Of a stretch of DNA of 64,000 bases, positions 1-8,475 are shown in pieces. This DNA is from Bradyrhizobium sp. CCBAU 53338. GTDB taxonomy: Bacteria > Pseudomonadota > Alphaproteobacteria > Rhizobiales > Xanthobacteraceae. Under the pieces are notes generated by a model. That model saw nothing but the letters and a program-made list of their open reading frames with translations. It ran no database searches and was not told the origin of the DNA. The stretch spans positions 1,922,001 through 1,986,000 of the forward strand of contig NZ_CP030048.1 in NCBI RefSeq assembly GCF_015291665.1. Reading direction: 5' to 3'. How positions within the stretch are numbered: the stretch's first letter is position 1; each line of letters opens with the position of its first letter. The position numbers and the translations under genes are program-made.

Positions 1-346
1 ACAGCTTCCTCAAGATCTCGGCCGGTCCGAAATCCATGCCGAAACCGACGGTAAGGCCGTCGAGAACCTCGTCGGCGGCAGCGGCACAATGGCCGGCGTC
101 ACCCAGTTCGCCCACACTGCCGATTCCGGCCAAGGCGTGACCGCGGCGTTCTCGGCTGAAGATGCCAGCCAGTAGTATCAGGCCGGCAACATCAACATGA
201 CTGGCGCGACCGCGTCCGGCATGCTCGGCGGCTCCTACGGCTCCAATGCGGTCGGCGGTTCGCGTTCGCCGAACCTCGTTGGTCAGGTGCGTGTCGATCA
301 GGCCTTGGCTATTCCACGCGTCGGTAGAAGGGAAGGCATCGGATAG
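1..346 (+). pseudogene. Remnant of a Gly/Ala-rich repeat protein gene
   Basis: Reading from base 2, the frame gives a Gly/Ala/Thr-rich peptide with pieces such as VGGSGTMAGV and MLGGSYGSNAVGG. It is interrupted by TAG at 173-175 and ends at TAG 344-346. The composition recalls low-complexity beta-strand repeat proteins of rhizobia. The start lies outside the window, so this is a 3' fragment. The in-frame stop, the lack of an upstream start and the non-coding look of the following bases argue for decay. The family assignment is weak. Confidence 0.35.
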
Positions 347-661
347 TAGGCTCACACGGCAAGCTGTTTACCCATCTTCCGAGCAGATAGGCGCGGAGAG
401 ACAATGGTCGCTCCGTAACCGTCAACCCGTTGAAAGAAGGCGGAGGCCTTAGGTACGAAGCATGCCGTACTCGGCCCGGTAGCGGCATATCAGATCCCAC
501 CGAGTTCATTCTCTTGGCCTCGTTCGCACAGTCCTGCACAAGCCAGACTGAGGCCCAGCGCCCCATTTGGACCAGTTTCAGTCGGCAAACTCCGCGATAT
601 TGTTGGCGGTAAAGCAGCGATATGCTAGGAATAGCTGTCTGGGTACGCGGACGCGTAAAAG
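347..661. other. Intergenic stretch without recognisable gene
   Basis: Short open frames on both strands show no domain, no ribosome binding site and no plausible protein composition. The stretch separates the repeat-protein remnant from the two-component gene pair and should hold the promoter of the receiver gene. No clear promoter consensus was found. Confidence 0.4.
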
Positions 662-1072
662 ATGCCGCAGGATGCAAACAACGAGGCAGTTGTTTACATT
701 GTCGATGACGACAGCTCGCTCAGACGTGCGCTAGATAGCGTGTTTCGGTCCGTTGGGCTGCAGACACGTTGTTATGGATCGGCGCAGGACTTCCTCGAAG
801 CACAACCTGTCGATTTGCCCGGATGCATTGTGCTCGATGTGCGGTTGCCTGGCATGAGCGGGCTCGATTTCCAAACGAAGTTGGCAGATCTCGGCAACCA
901 ACTGCCTGTGGTTCTGATGACGGGTCGTGGTGATGCTCCGGTGTCGGAAAGGGCGATGAAACACGGCGCCGTAGATCTGTTGATCAAGCCCTTCCGTAAT
1001 CAGGACATTCTGAACGCGGTCGCTATAGCCATCGAACGCGACCGTCAGCGGAGGACCTCGCCCCGGATTTGA
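662..1072 (+). CDS. Single-domain response regulator, FixJ-type receiver
   Basis: A 136-residue protein that is one complete CheY-like receiver. The acidic pocket is D15-D17, the phospho-acceptor is D59 in LDVRLPG, the switch threonine is T87 in LMTGRGD, and the conserved lysine is K109 in LLIKPF. The sequence is of the FixJ type, yet the protein stops about 10 residues after the receiver, so the usual LuxR helix-turn-helix output domain is absent. It should act as a phosphate sink or protein-binding regulator rather than bind DNA. The PAS kinase gene starts 114 bases downstream on the same strand and is the obvious partner. No strong ribosome binding site precedes the ATG. Confidence 0.85.
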   Translation: MPQDANNEAVVYIVDDDSSLRRALDSVFRSVGLQTRCYGSAQDFLEAQPVDLPGCIVLDVRLPGMSGLDFQTKLADLGNQLPVVLMTGRGDAPVSERAMKHGAVDLLIKPFRNQDILNAVAIAIERDRQRRTSPRI

Positions 1073-1186
1073 AGGGCTCGTCGGCGGAAGTGGTCGAGTT
1101 ACTACACTGGCTAGTGGAGCTCAGCGACCCGATAGACTGTTTAACGCGGTCTCTAGGCAGACCCTCGTGAAAGCGTTGGAACAGCA

Positions 1187-3241
1187 ATGACAGCAGATGT
1201 TGGGGTGACACCTGAGCCTTTCGAGATCCTCGACCTTGTCGGGGAAAGCGTCTTCGTCCGCGACTTCGATGGTTGCATAAAGGCATGGAACAAGGCGTCA
1301 GAGACGCTGTACGGCTACGTCCGCGAGGCCGCCGTCGGGAAGTTCGCAAGTGTCATCCTGCACTGCGACTATGCCATTTCAACAGCCGACGTCGAAGCCA
1401 TTTGCCTCGCGACGGGCCATTGGGAGGGAGAGGTTAAGCGGAAGTCGGCGCAAGGCAGGCAAATGCTGGTGCACGTTCACTTATCCGTACGATATGACCC
1501 GATGGGCAAACCTATCGATATCGTTGAGACCGGGCGGGACTTAGCCGGATCGACGGACTTCGAACAGGCATCGCGGCTCAGCGAGCGTCGCTATCGCAAC
1601 TTGTTCCAAGCCATGGCAGCTTCGTTCTGGGAGCTTGATGTCTCGGACGTAAATGAGAGGTTGCGGGCGCTGCGCAGATCTGGCGTTTCCGATTTCAAAA
1701 AGTTCTTCATCGAGAATCGTGGGTTTGTACGCGAGATGATGAGGTCTGCGCGCGTGGTGGACGTAAACGACCAGACCGTGGTCCTATTCGGTAGAGGTAG
1801 TAAAGGTGAACTCCTTGGAAATATCGAACCTTTTTGGCCCGAAGAAAGCGAGCACGTCTTTATCGAAGCGATGCTGAGTGGGATCGCACGGAGGCCCAAT
1901 TACTGGATGGAATGCAGGTTGCGCCGAATCGATGGCACTGTCTTTGATGCACTCTTCACGATCGCCTATCCGCCTAGGGACCTGATCGGGGGTACCATCG
2001 TGGTAGGTGTGATCGATATCACCGAGCGCAAGAAATCCGAACTGGCGCTCCGTGCGAGTGAGCAACGGTACCAGAACCTCTTCAAGGCGATGGCTGTCTC
2101 GTTCTTCGAGCTCGATCTCTCTGGGGTAAGGCAGGTAATCAGACAACTGCGGACTGCGGGCGTGTCTGATGTCAAAAAGTACCTCCGCGATAATCCAGGC
2201 ATTATACGCGAGATCATGCGGGCTACGCGGATCGTAGACGTGAATGACCGCAGCGTTGTTCTCTTCGGCTGCGGGCGCAAGGAGGATCTGCTCGTATCAC
2301 CGGAGGTGTTTTGGCCCGAGGAGAGTTGGCCAGCTTACATGGAGGCCATCCTTACATTCCTCGATCAAAAACCTAGCTTCTCGATCGAAACCCGGCTTCG
2401 ACGACTCGATGGCACGGTCTTCGACGCTGATTTTACTGTCTGGTACTCGCCGGAGAACAGATCGGCGGGCTTGGCGGGAGTGCTCGATATTACGGAGCGC
2501 AATCGAGCGCAGGAGATGCTGCAGCGTGTACGTGGTGAATTCGCGCACGCGGCGCGCGTCTCCATGCTCGGCGAACTTTCGGCTTCGATCGCGCATGAAG
2601 TGAACCAGCCGCTGGCAGCCATTGCCTCGAGCGGAGAAGCGAGTCTAACTTGGCTCGGACAAGCCGAGCCCGACGTCGACGAGGTGCGCGAACTTATCAA
2701 CCAAATTGTGGCGGATGCCCATCGCGCTGGCGATGTGATTGCCCGAATCCGCTCCATGGCCGAGCATCGCGCGCCCGAGCGCAGTGCGGTGTCGCTCGAC
2801 GAGGTTATCCGGGAAGCGCTTCTCTTCATTCGCCCCGAACTGCAAGCGCGTGCGGTGGTGGTATCGCACCAACCCTCTCGTTGCTCGTCATTTGTCCTCG
2901 GCGACCGGACGCAACTTCAGCAGGTGATTGTCAACCTAGCGGTCAATGCGATGCAAGCGATGGTGCAATCGGATTGCCATAAGCGGAGGATCACGATTCG
3001 AACCGCAGTCGCGGACCCGGCAGGTGTTAGTTGTGTCGTCGAGGACAGCGGGCCGGGTATCGATCACGACAACTTCGCCCTCTTGTTCGACAGTTTCTTC
3101 ACGACCAAACAGCACGGCATGGGTATGGGACTTCCGATCTGCCGCTCAATCATCGAGGCGCACGGCGGGTGCATACGGGCCGAAAACGTCAGCACTTCGG
3201 GAGGTGCGCGCTTCTCCTTTGTTTTGCCTGCTGCCAAATAA
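1187..3241 (+). CDS. Multi-PAS sensor histidine kinase, FixL-like
   Basis: A 684-residue kinase with no evident membrane segment, so probably cytoplasmic. It has a PAS domain at about 10-120 and two further PAS-like units at about 134-283 and 292-445. These two are clearly homologous to each other (RYRNLF versus RYQNLF, shared VDVNDxxVVLFG and FWPEES), showing an internal duplication. The phosphorylated His is H470 in IAHEVNQP. The ATPase part has an N box near 578 (VNLAVNAM), G1 near 620 (EDSGPGI) and G2 near 644 (MGMGLPI). It should autophosphorylate and feed the receiver encoded just upstream. The ligand of the PAS domains cannot be read from the sequence. Confidence 0.9.
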   Translation: MTADVGVTPEPFEILDLVGESVFVRDFDGCIKAWNKASETLYGYVREAAVGKFASVILHCDYAISTADVEAICLATGHWEGEVKRKSAQGRQMLVHVHLSVRYDPMGKPIDIVETGRDLAGSTDFEQASRLSERRYRNLFQAMAASFWELDVSDVNERLRALRRSGVSDFKKFFIENRGFVREMMRSARVVDVNDQTVVLFGRGSKGELLGNIEPFWPEESEHVFIEAMLSGIARRPNYWMECRLRRIDGTVFDALFTIAYPPRDLIGGTIVVGVIDITERKKSELALRASEQRYQNLFKAMAVSFFELDLSGVRQVIRQLRTAGVSDVKKYLRDNPGIIREIMRATRIVDVNDRSVVLFGCGRKEDLLVSPEVFWPEESWPAYMEAILTFLDQKPSFSIETRLRRLDGTVFDADFTVWYSPENRSAGLAGVLDITERNRAQEMLQRVRGEFAHAARVSMLGELSASIAHEVNQPLAAIASSGEASLTWLGQAEPDVDEVRELINQIVADAHRAGDVIARIRSMAEHRAPERSAVSLDEVIREALLFIRPELQARAVVVSHQPSRCSSFVLGDRTQLQQVIVNLAVNAMQAMVQSDCHKRRITIRTAVADPAGVSCVVEDSGPGIDHDNFALLFDSFFTTKQHGMGMGLPICRSIIEAHGGCIRAENVSTSGGARFSFVLPAAK

Positions 3242-3546
3242 CCTACTTGAATCGCTCGCCAGACGCTCGCTGGCGGTAAGCATATACGCCGGATTTGCGG
3301 CCGCCCGCATCCGAGGCTCAGCGCTTCGGATCCCGGAGGCCACCTTCCCGCCGGCATCGCGGTGCGACGGCTCAGCCGACGCCGGCGAGGCGGGCTCGCT
3401 GCCGGCCCGCCAGTACCGGTCAGCCCAAGCGACACAGGTTCGGAAAAACGTCAGTTGATCGCTGAATCAACACGATATGCCGGATAGCCGAAGATGATTC
3501 CTCGCAGAGCGAAGCGGAATCCCCGACGCGACGAAGTCGCGGCCAG
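3242..3546. other. Intergenic region between convergent genes
   Basis: About 300 bases between the kinase and the oppositely oriented DUF2147 gene. No coding signal is convincing on either strand. A short inverted repeat, GCGAC-gaa-GTCGC at about 3530-3543, lies just past the DUF2147 stop and could help termination, but it has no following T-run. Confidence 0.35.
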
Positions 3547-4005
3547 CTAGTCCTGGCGTACCCAAATCTGCGAACGCCCCAGCAGCGACACGCCGACGTA
3601 ACCGCGCACGTCGAGCTTCTTGCCCCCGTCACCCAGACGAATTCTGCTGCTGTAGACCTTGCCATTGTCCGGATCGAGGATCTTGCCGCCAGTATATTCG
3701 TCGCCGTCCTTCTTCAGTCCGCTGAGGATGACCAACCCGATCACTGGGGCGTCCTTGAGCGCACCTTCGCATTTTTCACATTTCGGATTTCGATCTTCGG
3801 ATGGGCCGGGAAATACTTTCTCGATCTTGCCTTGCAGGGTGCCGTTCGATTCCGTTATCCGGATCAGCGCTCTCGGTTTGCCGCTGACGTCATCGATGTT
3901 TCTCCACAAGCCGACCGGCGAGGTATTTTCTGCCCAAGCCCCGAAGGACGTGAGTGCAGCGGACAGGGTGAGGGCGATAACGCCTGATCGTTTCAAAATG
4001 CGCAT
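3547..4005 (-). CDS. Exported DUF2147 family protein
   Basis: A 152-residue protein starting with a typical Sec signal peptide (basic MRILKR, hydrophobic VIALTLSAALTSFGA, cleavage after AWA). The mature part has the DUF2147 pattern: GLWRN near the start, a GKIEKV strand, a paired-cysteine segment CEKCEG, the GLVILSGL motif and GGKILDPDNGKVY, ending with the RGYVG strand. The family is a small periplasmic beta-sandwich of unknown biochemical role, often linked to envelope or stress functions. I chose the ATG at 4005 because TTGGAG sits at proper spacing; an ATG five codons upstream overlaps that site. It lies downstream of the AcuI-like gene on the same strand. Confidence 0.85.
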   Translation of the reverse strand: MRILKRSGVIALTLSAALTSFGAWAENTSPVGLWRNIDDVSGKPRALIRITESNGTLQGKIEKVFPGPSEDRNPKCEKCEGALKDAPVIGLVILSGLKKDGDEYTGGKILDPDNGKVYSSRIRLGDGGKKLDVRGYVGVSLLGRSQIWVRQD

Positions 4006-4114
4006 TCTGGTGGTCTCCAAGGGGTACGATTATCCCGGGCACGGCTGCGATTGTCTCGCTACCGTGCAACCTGATTTCATTGAGGTGTCGCCAGACACCT
4101 CGGGTGCAGTGTAG

Positions 4115-5101
4115 TTAGGTGTTCACGTCGACGACCGTGCGGCCCTGGACTGAGCCTGCGAATATTTGGTGCGCCACATCCGGGACCTCTGCGAGGCCGA
4201 CCACCTGTACCGTCCGGGCAAGCTTGTTCAGGTCTAAATCGCCTGCCAAACGCGACCACGCCTCGATGCGGGCGTCCTGTGGGGCGTTCACCGAATCAAT
4301 GCCTGCAAGCGTGACGTTGCGCAGAATGAACGGCAGAACCGTTCCGGGAAGATCGACGCCCTGGGCCAGGCCGCAGGCCGTCACTACGCCGCGATATTGC
4401 GTCTGTGCCAGCGTATTTACCAGCGTATGACTGCCGACTGAGTCGATTGCGCCAGCCCAGCGCTCGCGCGAAATCGGGGCTCCGGGCTCCGAGAGCGTCC
4501 GCCGATCGATGACCTCGGCCGCGCCGAGGCTCCGCAGATAATCAGCTTCCTCAAGGCGTCCGGTCGATGCAACGACGCGATAGCCAAGATCGGAGAGGAG
4601 TGCGATCGAGATGGACCCGACGCCGCCATTGGCTCCGGTGACGAGAATGTCGCCGCGCTGCGGGGTAACGCCGCCATGTTCGAGGGCGAGCACCGACAGC
4701 ATCGCGGTGTAACCGGCCGTGCCGATCGCCATGGCGTCCTTTGTCGAGAACGGGCTCGGGATCTTGACCAGCCACTCGCCCTTGAGCCGCGCCTTCTGCG
4801 CGTATCCACCGTGATGGGTCTGACTCAGTCCCCAGCTGTTGGCGACGACGCGGTCTCCGACTGCGATGCCTGAATAGGAGGAGGCTTCCACCGTTCCAGC
4901 GAGATCGATACCGGGAACAAGGGGAAACTGGCGAATGATCTCTGTGCGTCCACTGATGGCCAGCGCATCCTTGTAGTTCACCGTGGAATATTCGACCGCG
5001 ACTGTGACATCGCCAGGCATGAGATCTTGCTCGTTCATGTCGACCACGCTGGTCGAAATTGTCTCGCCTGTCTTTGCTGCGAGCAGTGCCTTGAACGTCA
5101 T
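4115..5101 (-). CDS. acuI: YhdH/AcuI-type quinone oxidoreductase (acrylyl-CoA reductase family)
   Basis: A 328-residue medium-chain dehydrogenase/reductase of the zinc-free YhdH/YhfP group. Family marks include STVNYKDALAISGR near residue 40, PLVPGIDLAGTV, the nucleotide-binding VTGANGGVGSISI near 155-170, and the C-terminal QGRTVVDV. Characterised members reduce acryloyl-CoA to propanoyl-CoA with NADPH. Whether this copy is specific for acrylyl-CoA cannot be told from sequence. It is divergent from an HxlR-type regulator at 5515, a common arrangement in which the regulator controls the oxidoreductase in response to electrophiles or quinones. Confidence 0.88.
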   Translation of the reverse strand: MTFKALLAAKTGETISTSVVDMNEQDLMPGDVTVAVEYSTVNYKDALAISGRTEIIRQFPLVPGIDLAGTVEASSYSGIAVGDRVVANSWGLSQTHHGGYAQKARLKGEWLVKIPSPFSTKDAMAIGTAGYTAMLSVLALEHGGVTPQRGDILVTGANGGVGSISIALLSDLGYRVVASTGRLEEADYLRSLGAAEVIDRRTLSEPGAPISRERWAGAIDSVGSHTLVNTLAQTQYRGVVTACGLAQGVDLPGTVLPFILRNVTLAGIDSVNAPQDARIEAWSRLAGDLDLNKLARTVQVVGLAEVPDVAHQIFAGSVQGRTVVDVNT

Positions 5102-5502
5102 CGTCTACCCCGGGTCGGTGTTGCGCTGGCCACAGACCTAGGATCGCGCCTCCCCGGTGCAAGAAGGCACAATTAAAGCCGATACTATCATTTATGGTGG
5201 TGTCCACGCGCACCGAGGTGCCGGCTCCGGCCGATTCGATAGCGGCCAGAAGTTTGCCGAATCGGCGCTCCAAGGCGCGAACAGGAAACCTGAGTATGTC
5301 CTTGTGCCCGTTGGCATATCGCATGCCGGCTCGCTGTATCGATATCTATTGTATTAGGATCGTCATGTGATATGGAGAGCTGCAACTGAACAGCCCGTTC
5401 AATGAGATCGACGGCCCAAGACGCCGGCGGACTGAACGTGAGCGGAGAGTTTGGCGCAGGCACTCCGGACCTGTCGGAGCGCGCAATGGTTGTAGATGTT
5501 GT

Positions 5503-5517
5503 AAGGAGGCGTCCATT
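5503..5517 (+). promoter_or_regulatory. Strong Shine-Dalgarno before an apparent ATT start
   Basis: AAGGAGG at 5503-5509 is a near-ideal ribosome binding site. Five bases later comes ATT at 5515-5517, exactly where the HxlR protein should begin (RPKRFDAKSGC). No ATG, GTG or TTG lies in frame close to this site upstream; the first in-frame GTG is at 5560, inside the conserved domain. ATT is either a rare start codon, as in infC, or a mutated ATG. Confidence 0.6.
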
Positions 5518-5907
5518 CGTCCGAAACGGTTCGACGCGAAGAGCGGATGTGCGGTCGGAGTGACGTTGTCCGTCATTGGCGGTACGTGGAAGCCGCTGAT
5601 CCTGTTTCATCTCTTTGCCGGCAAGAAGCGGTTCATGGAGCTGTCGCGGGCCATTCCTAACGCCACGCAGAGGATGTTAACTCTGCAGCTGCGCGAGCTG
5701 GAGGCCGATGGTGTGATCGTACGCCATTGCTATCCGCAGATTCCTCCGAAGGTGGAATATGAAATCTCTCCCTTCGGCCAAAGCCTCGGGCCTATTCTGC
5801 TTTCGCTCCGGAGTTGGGGCGAACAATATGGTGGTTCAATCGAAGGCGTCTCCCAGCCCCACTGCGCCTGTGGATCAGCAGCGCAACGCGTGCTCCCTAT
5901 GACGTAA
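5515..5907 (+). CDS. HxlR-family winged-helix transcription regulator, non-standard start
   Basis: 130 residues if translation begins at ATT 5515. The N-terminal segment RPKRFDAKSGC followed by VTLSVIGGTWKPLILFHL is the canonical HxlR opening, with the redox-relevant Cys. It continues with KRFMELSRAIPNATQRML (recognition helix region) and the wing PPKVEYEISPFG. HxlR proteins bind DNA as dimers and often respond to electrophiles through that Cys. The downstream GTG at 5560 would delete the KRFD..C segment, so I prefer the ATT. The gene is divergent from the AcuI-like reductase, its likely target. If ATT is not used, the gene is silent or truncated. Confidence 0.75.
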   Translation: MRPKRFDAKSGCAVGVTLSVIGGTWKPLILFHLFAGKKRFMELSRAIPNATQRMLTLQLRELEADGVIVRHCYPQIPPKVEYEISPFGQSLGPILLSLRSWGEQYGGSIEGVSQPHCACGSAAQRVLPMT

Positions 5908-5916
5908 AATGGAGCG

Positions 5917-6293
5917 ATGCGTGCGGGCGTGGTCGCATTAGGCTTGAAAAAGACGACGAACTCGATCTCGGCTCCGGTGCGCACAACCGCTCGCAGTCGG
6001 GCTATTTTCCTCGGCCAACTGAGCACTGTTGCCTTCTACGCGAGCATGCCGAGACAGGGTATCGGGACGGTTTTGATGGGCGCGCGCTTGCCGAGTTCTA
6101 TCAGATCGTCATTCGTACCGGCATCTTCGCCCTGACCCTGGTCGCCGCCAACAGAACCGTGGTCAGCTTCTATCAGAGGCTCGGCTTCGTCGTTTACGGC
6201 GACCCCAACGACCCCATGCCCAAGGTGATCCTGCCCGCAGCGTCGGTGGTAGAAGCGATCGAGGGCGCCGGTCCCGTCAATCCAATCCTGTAA
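5917..6293 (+). pseudogene. Frameshifted GNAT acetyltransferase
   Basis: The frame from 5917 encodes LGQLSTVAFYASMPRQGIGTVLMG, the acetyl-CoA binding part (GQGIGT-like loop) of a GNAT enzyme. Near 6078 the homology moves to another frame: ALAEFYQIVI, then LVAANRTVVSFYQRLGF and PKVILPAASV, ending at TAA 6291-6293. The two halves join without a gap if one base is gained or lost. The N-terminal third of a normal GNAT domain is not recognisable. I call it a broken gene. Confidence 0.7.
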
Positions 6294-6488
6294 GCCTGCG
6301 CCTCCGGGAGGGCGCAGCTCCCTAGGAGTGCGATCCGGACGCCTTAGCGGGTCACCGCGAGAGACCCAGGCCAGCCCGCGCTGCTAAGCTTACGAATAGG
6401 GCTTGCCGTTTTTTCCGATAGCGTGCGATTTTGAATCGTCAGCCGGTCGAATTGCTATACGGTGGGCTTCTCAGGCGGGAGGCATTTC

Positions 6489-6689
6489 ATGTCCGACAAT
6501 GCGACGACCGTTCTTGTGCGCGCAGTTTTAGACGAGGATTGCGCACACGTTGCCGTCAGCGAAACCGGCATTCGTGCACGTGTGGCGTCGAAGATCCTGG
6601 AGACCGCCGCTCGCGGCGATACCTCGGTCGATCGTCTTAGATGGGGGGGGCGCCGGGCCCTGACCGATGCGCCCACGATGTGGCGCTAG
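6489..6689 (+). CDS. Small conserved rhizobial protein of unknown function
   Basis: 66 residues, starting at an ATG with GGGAGG six bases upstream. The sequence (MSDNATTVLVRAVLDEDC..., ending ALTDAPTMWR) is of a kind often found as small orphan proteins in rhizobia. A G8 run at 6643-6650 lies inside the reading frame (DRLRWGGRRAL), a potential slippage or sequencing trouble spot. No catalytic motif or membrane segment is visible. Confidence 0.6.
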   Translation: MSDNATTVLVRAVLDEDCAHVAVSETGIRARVASKILETAARGDTSVDRLRWGGRRALTDAPTMWR

Positions 6690-6705
6690 GCGCGCGGCCG
6701 TCGGA

Positions 6706-7113
6706 ATGAATTTTCAGGTCACGGTGCTCAAGATTCTCGTGAGCTATCCGGGCGGCTTTGCCGTCATGGCTGACTTGAAACGTGACATGGCCATCCTCGC
6801 GACTAGCGGCAGGGATTGGTCCGAGCGGACCACGCGTCTCGCGGCGTGCGTACCTGATCTGAACATCTTCTCGCAAGGGTTGGTCGAACGAACCGACGGG
6901 GGCTGGCGCATCACCGATAAAGGACGCGTCATTCTGGAGGTCATGGAAGCTCGTCCGCGCGATCCCGAGCCGGCGACCGAAGGCCCCTCCTTCGCATCCA
7001 TCTCTTCTGCTGCGCCCCCGCTACCGCCGCCAACTGCCGCGCGCTTGCCGAAGCGCGAGCAGCGGAGGCGTCGACGCGCTGCTCGCGCCTGTGCCCGAGC
7101 AACCGCGGTCTGA
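6706..7113 (+). CDS. Small winged-helix-like protein
   Basis: 135 residues from the ATG at 6706. The first 85 residues (FQVTVLKILVSYPGGFAV, ... TRLAACVPDL, ... QGLVERTDGGWRITDKGR) look like a winged-helix fold ending in a typical wing. The C-terminal 50 residues are Pro-rich and then strongly basic (KREQRRRRRAARA), suggesting nucleic-acid contact. No specific family was recognised. The gene follows the small orphan gene by 16 bases and may be co-transcribed. Confidence 0.6.
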   Translation: MNFQVTVLKILVSYPGGFAVMADLKRDMAILATSGRDWSERTTRLAACVPDLNIFSQGLVERTDGGWRITDKGRVILEVMEARPRDPEPATEGPSFASISSAAPPLPPPTAARLPKREQRRRRRAARACARATAV

Positions 7114-7257
7114 TGGACGTCGTACAAGCGAGGAACGACTACGGTTGCCCGGCGGATCTTGATCGTACCCGGCGCTCCACCATCTGGAACGCCTCCCCTT
7201 CAACGCCATGATCTTTCGACGATGAAGTTGCCTCGCCTTAGCTGCCGCTTCCGTCGG

Positions 7258-7983
7258 TCACATCGCCGATCCGGCAGGGTCTTCCTTCACGCCCCGCGCG
7301 ACGATCCGGAGCGCGCCATCGGGTAGCGGCCGCTGTAGCTTCAACGCCTCTTCGGTAGGCGTGGTCATCCAAGTCTCTACCTCGTCAGGCGTGGTCAGGA
7401 CCACCGGCATCGCCTTTGGATGGATGGCGCCGACTTCGGCGTTCGGCTCCGTCGTCAGGAAAGCGTAGATATCGTTGGTCGTTTCGCCTTCCTTCACTTT
7501 CCGCACCGACGTCCAGTTCGTCCAGATGCCGGCGAAGCAGGCGAGGGGACGGGTCTCGTCGATCGCGAACCAAATGTCACCACCTTCGGACTTGTTGAAT
7601 TCGCTGAAGCTGTTGAACGGGACGACGCAGCGGTTGGCGGGCCCAAGCCAACGCGTCCAGTGCTTGCTTTTGACGTTGCGGATGTTCGTCGTGCCGCTGT
7701 CGGGCTCCATCCGGAGCAGCTCGTTGAAATCGACGGACTTGCCCTTGGCTTCCAGCTTCGCGGCGCGCTTCTTGGTGGCTTCCAGAAGGGCTTGTTGCGA
7801 CGAGGGCATGCCCCAACGCGCCGTCGCGAGCTCGCGGCCTTCTTTCCCGTTCCGCACGATCGGGGCTGTGTAGTCCGGAAACACGCCGGCCATTGGCGCG
7901 AGATTGCCGACGTATCGGTTGACGACCCGAAACAGCGCACTGATGGCGGCCTGGTTTGTCGTGATGGAATAGAGGTTGCACAT
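7258..7983 (-). CDS. yedK: SRAP-domain protein (YedK/HMCES-like abasic-site shield)
   Basis: 241 residues beginning MCNLYS. In this family the Met is removed and Cys2 forms a thiazolidine crosslink with abasic sites in single-stranded DNA, protecting stalled forks. Family residues seen: Cys2, the Asn in TTNIRNV, the acidic residue in FNSFSEF, and the His in the conserved IHPKAMPVVL. The longer open frame to 8064 would bury Cys2, so the start at 7983 is firm. The upstream zinc-ribbon gene ends two bases before this ATG, so the two form an operon. The gene opens a 13-kb block of DNA-repair functions. Confidence 0.92.
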   Translation of the reverse strand: MCNLYSITTNQAAISALFRVVNRYVGNLAPMAGVFPDYTAPIVRNGKEGRELATARWGMPSSQQALLEATKKRAAKLEAKGKSVDFNELLRMEPDSGTTNIRNVKSKHWTRWLGPANRCVVPFNSFSEFNKSEGGDIWFAIDETRPLACFAGIWTNWTSVRKVKEGETTNDIYAFLTTEPNAEVGAIHPKAMPVVLTTPDEVETWMTTPTEEALKLQRPLPDGALRIVARGVKEDPAGSAM

Positions 7984-7984
7984 G

Positions 7985-8434
7985 TCAGGGATCGGATGAT
8001 GGGTGGCGCGGACGTGGAGCCAGTTGAAGCAGCGTGGCTGGGGGGCGGCGACCAGCCTTAGCACACTTGCTGCAACGAAGGCGGCTTGCCAAGTCGTGCA
8101 CGAACGTGGTGGGTTGATGGCGCAATGCGGCGAGATCGACGTCGCGCTTTGTCTTGCAGCGAGAGCACGCGATTTCTAGCCACGGGTAGCCGCCGTTGAT
8201 GGCCTGGTCGACGCCAGGCGATGGATCGATCGGCTCGCCGTCGGACCACATGCGCTCGTTCCAGCTTTCGCAGAGCAGCCTGTCCGCCGTCCGGATCAGG
8301 GCCTCGCCCTCCGCCCTCGCTTCCGCGGACTTGGCGGCAAGGATCGTAGTCATTGCCCGGGCTTTCCCGAGCTCTTTGCTCAGCGCCTTTCGGTCACCTC
8401 CAGAGAGGGGCGTGGCATGGTGCTTCGGTGCCAT
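7985..8434 (-). CDS. Zinc-ribbon protein of unknown function, coupled to SRAP gene
   Basis: 149 residues from the ATG at 8434, preceded by GAAGG at good spacing. A C-terminal pair of CxxC motifs (ACSRCKTKRDVDL and RCSKCAKAG) about 30 residues apart predicts a zinc ribbon. The N-terminal half is helical and Ala/Glu/Lys-rich. The one-base gap to the SRAP start suggests translational coupling and a shared role, perhaps handling single-stranded DNA, but this is inference. Confidence 0.75.
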   Translation of the reverse strand: MAPKHHATPLSGGDRKALSKELGKARAMTTILAAKSAEARAEGEALIRTADRLLCESWNERMWSDGEPIDPSPGVDQAINGGYPWLEIACSRCKTKRDVDLAALRHQPTTFVHDLASRLRCSKCAKAGRRPPATLLQLAPRPRHPSSDP

Positions 8435-8475
8435 CCGGGCGCCTTCGGTTTGCAAAGCAACGAACCATATGTCGA

